From CANLBN01 sp050633525 (GTDB lineage Bacteria > Pseudomonadota > Gammaproteobacteria > Pseudomonadales > Cellvibrionaceae), in assembly GCA_050633525.1 (NCBI GenBank), contig JBOEGR010000008.1, forward strand, positions 1 to 64,000: DNA of 64,000 nt, written 5' to 3'. How positions within the stretch are numbered: position 1 is the first letter of the stretch; each line of letters begins with the position of its first letter. A model generated the notes under the pieces. That model was given only the letters and a program-made list of their open reading frames with translations, was not told the origin of the DNA and searched no databases. This document shows, piece by piece, positions 58,665-64,000 of the stretch. Made by a program: the position numbers and the translations under genes.

Positions 58665-60161
58665 TTAAAATGAATAATTAGATAGTAAATAGTGTAAAGC
58701 TGCTTTTCGATCAAGTTTGTCTGAAGCATTTCTAGGTATTTTTGCTACTTCAATAATTTTCGAGGGAACTTTGTGCCCCGATAGTTTTTCTTTGCATTGT
58801 TGTAAAAGTTCATTTGTATTGAGTGTATTTCCTTCCACTAATGCAATAATTTTTTCGCCAACTTCCTTGTTGGGTATGCCTAAAACAACCGTTTCTAGTA
58901 CCGCAGTGTTACTGAGTATTGAGGTTTCAATTTCTACCGGATCAATGCGATAGCCTCGGTGTTTCAAAAAAACATTGGAGCGGCCATGTAAATATAGTTG
59001 CTTTGCTTTGGTGTATTCTCCCAAGTCCCCGGTTTCTATGAAGCCGTCCTGTACTGTAATAGGCTTTATCGTATTTGCTTCGATTGCAAAAGATGCGAGC
59101 GCTTTTGATGAGGCTAATACTGGGCTGCTACCCTCATTATGGCGGGTTGATATCTCCACTAAAGGTAGTGGTGCGCCTACATGCCCAGTGCTATGCAAAT
59201 CGCTGTTGGCAGGCAGGCTAAGTCGAGTCAATGCACCAAAGGCCTCACTCACCCCATAGCGAATATCGAGGTGCGCTTGTGGCAACTGTTCTCTTATTTG
59301 TACTGGGAGCTCAGGCTCCACGGGTGCAGTACCTAAAATAAATCGATGAATAGAGCTGAGGCTTTTCCAAAGCTTTAGTTGCAAGCCAAAACGAATATAG
59401 CTTGGATTCGATAGTATGAGGCCGCAATTGTGTGCGGCAATACTTTTTTTGTGTTCACCAAAAGCCATAGAGTCGCTGGTTAATAATCCTCGTCCTGACC
59501 ATAGACATTCGAATACAAGGGCTCGGCCCATGGCATGATACTGAGGCAAAATAGAGAATGCAGGATCGCTTGGAAACTCTTGGTACCACTCTTGTGTATT
59601 TAAAATCCCCGCAGTCACTGCTTGGGGGCTAAAAGCAAGTGCTTTAGGTGTGCCGCTAGAGCCTGAAGTAAACTGAACTTGTAGAATATCTTGGTCAAAG
59701 TGAACGCTATCGATGTCACCAAAGTTGGGTGAATTAAGTACTTCACCCTCTTCTAATAATATACCTATGCCCTTGATATTGGAGGCAGCTTGTAGCCATT
59801 GAGTTTGCTCTTTACTCTGAAGTATTAGTAGGGATGGTGTTACAGCGGACAAGTAACCTTCTGCTTCATTGCATGTTGGTTTGTCTGGTAGCGAAAGGGC
59901 CGTGTGTCCCTCCGCCCATATAGCAAGCTCTATAGCCAATGCGGATGGCCCATTTTTTAAGGCAAATGCAATGATAGCCGTAGATGAGTCACTTAATAGG
60001 CTACGTAGCTGTTTTCTAAAAAATAAAACACGCTCGTTTAGCTCTGCAAAGCTAAGCGTTTCCTTGTGGTTGCCAATAGCAAGTTGATTAGAAAACTGTT
60101 TGCTTAGTTGTTGAAAAGATTCAACAATGTCAGACCGTGTCTCCATGTTTTCCGTCAGCAC
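58665..60161 (-). CDS. AMP-forming ligase (adenylation enzyme)
   Basis: 498 residues from a GTG at 60161, with GGAG eight bases upstream; it overlaps the decarboxylase stop by seven bases. Core motifs: A3 FTSGSSGTPKAL, YGVSEAFGALTRLS (A5), ETGDLGEYTKAKQLYLHGR (A7-A8), KHRGYRIDPVEIE, and the A10 Lys in RNASDKLDRKAA. Likely loads an amino or guanidino acid onto the carrier protein; relatives are found as acyl-CoA/amino-acid ligases in Xrt-A loci. Substrate unknown. Confidence 0.88.
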   Translation of the reverse strand: MLTENMETRSDIVESFQQLSKQFSNQLAIGNHKETLSFAELNERVLFFRKQLRSLLSDSSTAIIAFALKNGPSALAIELAIWAEGHTALSLPDKPTCNEAEGYLSAVTPSLLILQSKEQTQWLQAASNIKGIGILLEEGEVLNSPNFGDIDSVHFDQDILQVQFTSGSSGTPKALAFSPQAVTAGILNTQEWYQEFPSDPAFSILPQYHAMGRALVFECLWSGRGLLTSDSMAFGEHKKSIAAHNCGLILSNPSYIRFGLQLKLWKSLSSIHRFILGTAPVEPELPVQIREQLPQAHLDIRYGVSEAFGALTRLSLPANSDLHSTGHVGAPLPLVEISTRHNEGSSPVLASSKALASFAIEANTIKPITVQDGFIETGDLGEYTKAKQLYLHGRSNVFLKHRGYRIDPVEIETSILSNTAVLETVVLGIPNKEVGEKIIALVEGNTLNTNELLQQCKEKLSGHKVPSKIIEVAKIPRNASDKLDRKAALHYLLSNYSF

Positions 60162-61471
60162 TCATTCATCTCCGGTGTTATTTGACCCCTGAGAATATCT
60201 TCGGGTTTGCCTCGTTGTCTTACCAACGTCACTTTTTCTTTATCTACAATGGCTTCCGCTGGTAGAGGATGGCCCAAAAACATCACAGGGCTAAAGGTTA
60301 AGCCATAGGCGCCGCTCACAAGTACTGCCACAATATCGCCTCTTTCGGCTTTTGGTAGGTCAATCTTTGCTGATATTTCATCGGCGGGCAAACACAGCGG
60401 ACCGCCTAAGCACTGGCTGGTGTCAGCGGGTTCAAGCATGCGCTCGGGTAATACAATGGGAAAGCTGCGCTTAACAAGCGAGCCTAGTCCAACTGCAGCA
60501 GCATGGTGGTGCATACCGCCATTCAAGATAACGTGTTGTTTCTCGCCACTCGTTTTGATGTCGGTCACCTGCATAACATACATGCCGGCAGGTGCTGCGA
60601 GATAGCGACCTAGTTCTATAAAGTAATGACGTTTTGGATTAGTATCTTTAGCGATTAAATCATTCAATAAGCGGCCAGCTTCTTGAACATCGAAGCTGGG
60701 GTCGCCTTCAAATACCGGTACGCCAAAGCCGCCACCAAAATTAAGATGTTGAACCGTAAGTGCAGTCGTGGATTCGATAAGCTTGGTTAAATCGAATAGC
60801 TCCTGTGCCATTGCAATCCAAGAGGAGGGTTCAAAGCATTGTGTGCCCGCATACAGATGTAAACCGCAAAAGGACAGTGAGGGTGAGCGTTCTATTTGTT
60901 CGGCAAGGGCCGGAACATCTTGAATGGGGACGCCAAACTTAGAATCGGCCCCTGACATTCTCATTCTGGCACCTTTGAGGGTACTGGGTTGTTGTACACG
61001 AATAGAAACTCTGGCTTCTTGATTCAAGCGCTCAGCAATCAGTGACAGTCGCTCAACCTCTCCGGCCGATTCCACATTGACACTAAACACGCCGCGTTTA
61101 CAGGCTCTCTCTAAATCGTCATTTGTTTTGCCTGGGCCTGCAAATTGTATCTGGTCACCTCTAAAGCCAGCGGCTTTGGCTATTTCGATCTCACCTGCAG
61201 AAGCAACCTCGGCACCAGCGCCCTGCTCGCGAAGAACATTGGCGAAAGCGGCATTTGAGTTTGACTTTAAGGCAAATAAAATCGATACGCGGGAGTCGAA
61301 TGCAACTCTGACTTCTTGGTAGCGCTTGCGTAATATTTCTGCGTCATAAATGTAGGCGGGGGTGCCAATTTCATCGACAACAGATTTAACCGACTTTTCC
61401 CCTATAAATAGTTGGCCTTGTTTGACGGAAAAAAAGTCATCAAGCAGAGATTGGATTAATGTGTTGGGCAT
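60155..61471 (-). CDS. PLP-dependent decarboxylase (LysA/ODC fold type III)
   Basis: 438 residues. PLP Lys is K69 in ILFALKSNSN; HLNFGGGFGVPVFEG is the phosphate-binding glycine loop; ELGRYLAAPAGMYV binds PLP phosphate; the dimer-interface Cys is in CLGGPLCLPADEIS. Belongs with diaminopimelate/ornithine-type decarboxylases; the BtrK subgroup and the Xrt-A-associated decarboxylase act on carrier-bound or free amino acids. The ligase and carrier next door favour a BtrK-like role. A weak ribosome site precedes the ATG. Confidence 0.9.
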   Translation of the reverse strand: MPNTLIQSLLDDFFSVKQGQLFIGEKSVKSVVDEIGTPAYIYDAEILRKRYQEVRVAFDSRVSILFALKSNSNAAFANVLREQGAGAEVASAGEIEIAKAAGFRGDQIQFAGPGKTNDDLERACKRGVFSVNVESAGEVERLSLIAERLNQEARVSIRVQQPSTLKGARMRMSGADSKFGVPIQDVPALAEQIERSPSLSFCGLHLYAGTQCFEPSSWIAMAQELFDLTKLIESTTALTVQHLNFGGGFGVPVFEGDPSFDVQEAGRLLNDLIAKDTNPKRHYFIELGRYLAAPAGMYVMQVTDIKTSGEKQHVILNGGMHHHAAAVGLGSLVKRSFPIVLPERMLEPADTSQCLGGPLCLPADEISAKIDLPKAERGDIVAVLVSGAYGLTFSPVMFLGHPLPAEAIVDKEKVTLVRQRGKPEDILRGQITPEMNEC

Positions 61472-61602
61472 TCGCTATAACCAAGTCAGTGTCTAAGAAC
61501 ATAAGAACCATATAGGGTGCAGTGTTCGGATATCCCATATGCTGGCACATGGAAGTTAGTTTGTTCGAGTATCGATGTGATGTACTACTTAATCAGGCAG
61601 TA

Positions 61603-62115
61603 TTATTTTTTTGGAGCTGAAAAAGCGCCTTTAGGTAGCATTTTTGCTGGCACGCCAATGGCTAGAGCCCCTTCAGGTACATCAGTAATGACCAGCGAGT
61701 TTGCCGATATTGTTGCGCCATTACCGACCTTTACTCCACCCAATACTGTGCAATTAGCGCCTAAAAAGACGTCATCACCTATGACAGGGTAAGTCGAATC
61801 TGATGGCTCTACACCAATAGTGACGCCATGCATGAAGCCGACTCTATCGCCAATCACCGCTTTGGGATTGATTTGTATGTTGCCGGCATGAATAAAGTGC
61901 GGTTCTGCACCTAAATTCGTGTCACGATACAAATAAATACCACCAATAAACTCGCCAAAAGGTTGTACTAGCAAGTAGATGATGCCGAGCACTTTGCGCA
62001 CAATCCAATTATCAGAATGTAGCGCAAAACGCCCGAAGCGGTAGGTCCATAAGGCAAACAAGGGTCGTAGCGACGAATGTTTGTGCTTATTCCAGTCATC
62101 AATCAAGGTTTTCAT
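61603..62115 (-). CDS. CysE-like hexapeptide-repeat acyltransferase
   Basis: 170 residues: an N-terminal helical part with hydrophobic stretch (VLGIIYLLVQPFGEFIGGIYL), then left-handed beta-helix repeats. FMHGVTIGVE holds the catalytic-type His; IGDDVFLGANCTVLGGVKVGNGATISANSLVITDVPEGALAIGVPAKML is the CysE/LbH tail. Shorter than true serine acetyltransferase (about 270), so it is probably an O- or N-acetyltransferase for the cluster product. The start overlaps the amidinotransferase stop by one base (TAATG), and 131 bases separate it from the decarboxylase. Confidence 0.87.
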   Translation of the reverse strand: MKTLIDDWNKHKHSSLRPLFALWTYRFGRFALHSDNWIVRKVLGIIYLLVQPFGEFIGGIYLYRDTNLGAEPHFIHAGNIQINPKAVIGDRVGFMHGVTIGVEPSDSTYPVIGDDVFLGANCTVLGGVKVGNGATISANSLVITDVPEGALAIGVPAKMLPKGAFSAPKK

Positions 62116-63185
62116 TACGAAAAGTAGTCCTGAAGACCCCCTTTTCTTCTAACGTCTACCGTTGCGCAATGGAAAGAACCACCGAAAGAGTAGTTGTTTC
62201 TAAATGCCACGGGAATGGGTTCAAAGCCCCAATCACTTAAGAAATCATGCATAGGGCCTTCTTCAGCCTCTGTGATAATCTTTTTCTCATCGATATTAAG
62301 CACGTTCATCGACAACCATTTGAAGGAGTAATACCACGGGTGAGTTTTTGGCAGCGTAGAGCGAGGCGCTTCACGTAATTCCCAATCGCTATTCTTCAGG
62401 ATATCGGGTAACTCTTTGATGGGGCGATCAGGGTTTACAAGGATCTTGCCCGGTGCCAGAGGCACAAACGTGGCATCAATATGGATTGCACGGTAATCGT
62501 CAAATTCGACACGGTGAATACGGTAACCACGAGGCTCTAAATGGCGGCGTAGCCATTCGATACCCATATCGTTTGTCACATGGCTACGTTGAATAAATAA
62601 GTCTTTACCGCAGCGAGAGATATCCGCAGCATCAAACACGGGCTCATGCTCGTTAGTTACGTAGTTTTCGCCACGTTTCCAATTAAAGTTATAGCTCGCA
62701 TTGGATAACTCTGGTTTTGGTGCCGTAGTCCAGCGGGCGCCGGCATTGAAATATTCTTTTACTAGCTTGCGGTAGCCCCAGAACTCAAAGTAACGCGAGC
62801 GCCAAGCCATCGGCGCTTCAAGTATTTCGTCATCAAAAACGATCAATACATCACGAGGGTTCGCTTGGCAGTTGCCGCCCATACTGGTCCAAGAAGGGGT
62901 AACGATAGGAGCTGTATGGTTAACAGTTTCTGGTCGACGTACTGTCACGCCTTCTCTTTCTAAGACTTCAATAAAGTAGTTAAGCTCTTTTTGAGCTTTA
63001 GCAATATTGAGGGGAGAGACGGGCTGGCCCGCGGCCTGTAGGTGAAAAGCGCGTGAACGCTCCATATGCTCGTCGGCAGCGATAGCTTCAAAGCCAACTT
63101 CCCATGTTAAGTTAGCAGCACCATCAAGTGTGCCAACAATGACTTCCTCGAGAGGATCCCATTCATTATTCGATTGAACCTTCAT
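62115..63185 (-). CDS. Arginine:amine amidinotransferase (AGAT/SxtG-like)
   Basis: 356 residues from ATG 63185, supported by GGAG nine bases upstream; an ATG at 63200 has no ribosome site. The sequence follows the vertebrate AGAT pattern closely: EPVFDAADISR (Asp188, catalytic), AIHIDATF (His235), and SFHCATVDVRRKGGLQDY (Cys340, nucleophile), with KWLSMNVLNIDEK. These enzymes move the amidino group of arginine to an amine, giving guanidinoacetate-like products; CyrA and SxtG are natural-product examples. Acceptor here unknown. First gene of the cluster. Confidence 0.93.
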   Translation of the reverse strand: MKVQSNNEWDPLEEVIVGTLDGAANLTWEVGFEAIAADEHMERSRAFHLQAAGQPVSPLNIAKAQKELNYFIEVLEREGVTVRRPETVNHTAPIVTPSWTSMGGNCQANPRDVLIVFDDEILEAPMAWRSRYFEFWGYRKLVKEYFNAGARWTTAPKPELSNASYNFNWKRGENYVTNEHEPVFDAADISRCGKDLFIQRSHVTNDMGIEWLRRHLEPRGYRIHRVEFDDYRAIHIDATFVPLAPGKILVNPDRPIKELPDILKNSDWELREAPRSTLPKTHPWYYSFKWLSMNVLNIDEKKIITEAEEGPMHDFLSDWGFEPIPVAFRNNYSFGGSFHCATVDVRRKGGLQDYFS

Positions 63186-63736
63186 TGAACACTGCTCCAT
63201 ATTATTAGTTATGCTGCGTAACTAGACTCAGATATGTGAATTTAGTCACAAAAAAAGCGGGCGCTATTTTAAACAAAAAATGATCAACATTTCAAATTTA
63301 AATACGACATAAGTCTAAGTTTTTGTCCGAATCATAATATATTTTTATTGCGTGACTTTTTTGCTAATACGACTCATTCTTAATTAAAAAAATATCTACG
63401 TGTTTGCACTTAGCTTGAGACGCTTTTTATGTGTGTTATCGTCAAAATATTAACGCTGTTATTATTCTTTCATTCTGCATTATGACAAGTGATAGTTATT
63501 TGTCATTTTTTTTTGCCGTGCCGTGTCATATGCCGTATTTTATGCTTTAGTTTAGGGCTTAGACTTATATTTTTATCGATTATAAAGCAGTGACAAGTTT
63601 TTAGATAAAGTAAAGCTCAAGCAAGCCTGCAGTATCGCTATTTTCTTTAAAACAAAGCACCGCATTGATAACAATTTGGCAACAATCTTTATTTCTTTTT
63701 ATAGATTGATGAATTAGGTGACAGATTGGGTGTGAA
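63186..63736. other. 551-base non-coding region between tatC and the guanidino cluster
   Basis: AT-rich. Apart from the candidate promoter above and a small AGCGGGCGCT inverted repeat near 63256-63265, I see no ORF, RNA gene or strong hairpin. Confidence 0.4.
63266..63295 (-). promoter_or_regulatory. Candidate sigma-70 promoter of the guanidino cluster
   Basis: Minus strand: TTGAAA (63290-63295), 18-base spacer, TAAAAT (63266-63271). It lies about 80 bases upstream of the amidinotransferase start. One of several AT-rich possibilities. Confidence 0.4.
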
Positions 63737-64000
63737 TTATTCAGTGTTCGTCGTTTTTATTGTTTTTCTTCCTATAAATACACCCATTTCGTACAGTAGC
63801 CACATCGGTAAAGCGAGTAACAGTTGAGAGATTACATCGGGCGGTGTCAGTAACATACCAATAACAAAGCAGGCCACCACAACGTAAGGCCTTTTATTGT
63901 TCAGCGAGTCCGGGCTAATCAAGCCTGAACGAATAAGTAAAATAATGGCAACAGGAATTTCAAATACAATCCCGAAGGCTAAAAACAATTTCAGTACGAA
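63737..64000 (-). CDS. tatC: Sec-independent translocase TatC (C-terminal part; N-terminus off the window)
   Basis: The last about 87 residues of TatC, with the frame continuing to the window edge (FVLKLFLAFGIVFEIPVAIILL). RPYVVVACFVIGMLLTPPDVISQLLLALPMWLLYEMGVF is the classic TatC segment of the fifth and sixth TM helices. TatC recognises twin-arginine signal peptides in the inner membrane. tatA and tatB would lie beyond the window edge. No terminator is visible just downstream. Confidence 0.95.
   Translation of the reverse strand, partial: FVLKLFLAFGIVFEIPVAIILLIRSGLISPDSLNNKRPYVVVACFVIGMLLTPPDVISQLLLALPMWLLYEMGVFIGRKTIKTTNTE

Noticed and set aside
61517..61792. Plus-strand 91-residue frame in the guanidino cluster
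   Set aside because: It is antisense to the CysE-like gene, whose beta-helix repeats are unmistakable.

Overview
The window reads as chromosomal DNA of a Gram-negative gammaproteobacterium. The evidence is conserved gene order (rsmD/ftsY/ftsE/ftsX/rpoH; rhodanese yibN-grxC-secB next to envC-ctpA-yibQ), a full type II secretion operon, an Rsd/AlgQ homologue, and a NO-detoxification locus laid out like the Pseudomonas fhpR/fhp/ppyR region. By eye the base composition is AT-leaning (low to mid 40s % GC), which with the gene content fits a marine Cellvibrionales/Oceanospirillales-type organism. Genus cannot be fixed from the sequence alone. I see no rRNA, tRNA, prophage, transposase or CRISPR array.

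Layout. 1-2.5 kb: truncated sterol-desaturase-family gene, hisF, a small unknown gene and a divergent OhrR-like MarR regulator. 2.5-7.2 kb: nitric-oxide defence, with a small membrane protein, nnrS and hmp on the minus strand and a divergent norR; the shared intergenic region carries a sigma-54 promoter and two GT-N7-AC boxes. 7.2-15 kb: envelope and housekeeping genes (yibQ, ctpA, envC; yibN, grxC, secB; a 2OG-Fe(II) oxygenase; a lipoprotein hydrolase; rsmD). 15.2-19.1 kb: ftsY, ftsE, ftsX, rpoH; rpoH has a sigma-E-type promoter and a hairpin leader. 19.3-34.3 kb: mixed housekeeping (DUF423, porin, trmB, hisI, folE2, sugar dehydrogenase, pyrC, fkpA, rsd, dsbB, gshA) with several small unknowns.

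34.8-46.7 kb holds gspC-D-E-F-G-H-I-J-K-L-M-N, all co-directional, followed by an apbE-like gene. 48.0-57.4 kb is the most interesting block: nine co-directional genes encoding a periplasmic protein, three TPR proteins (two of them lipoproteins), a small exported protein, an ExbB/TolQ proton channel, two ExbD-type subunits and a TonB-like protein with an AgmX/PglI-type C-terminus. It looks like a dedicated proton-motive-force-driven envelope machine related to the myxobacterial Agl/Glt motor; its function here is unknown.

58.4-63.2 kb (minus strand) is a compact five-gene biosynthetic cluster: an arginine:amine amidinotransferase of the AGAT type, a CysE-like acyltransferase, a PLP decarboxylase, an AMP-forming ligase and a carrier protein. 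It resembles the ACP/ligase/decarboxylase logic of butirosin BtrI/J/K and of exosortase-A-associated loci, with an added guanidino-forming enzyme, so it probably makes a small guanidino compound. The window ends inside tatC (minus strand).
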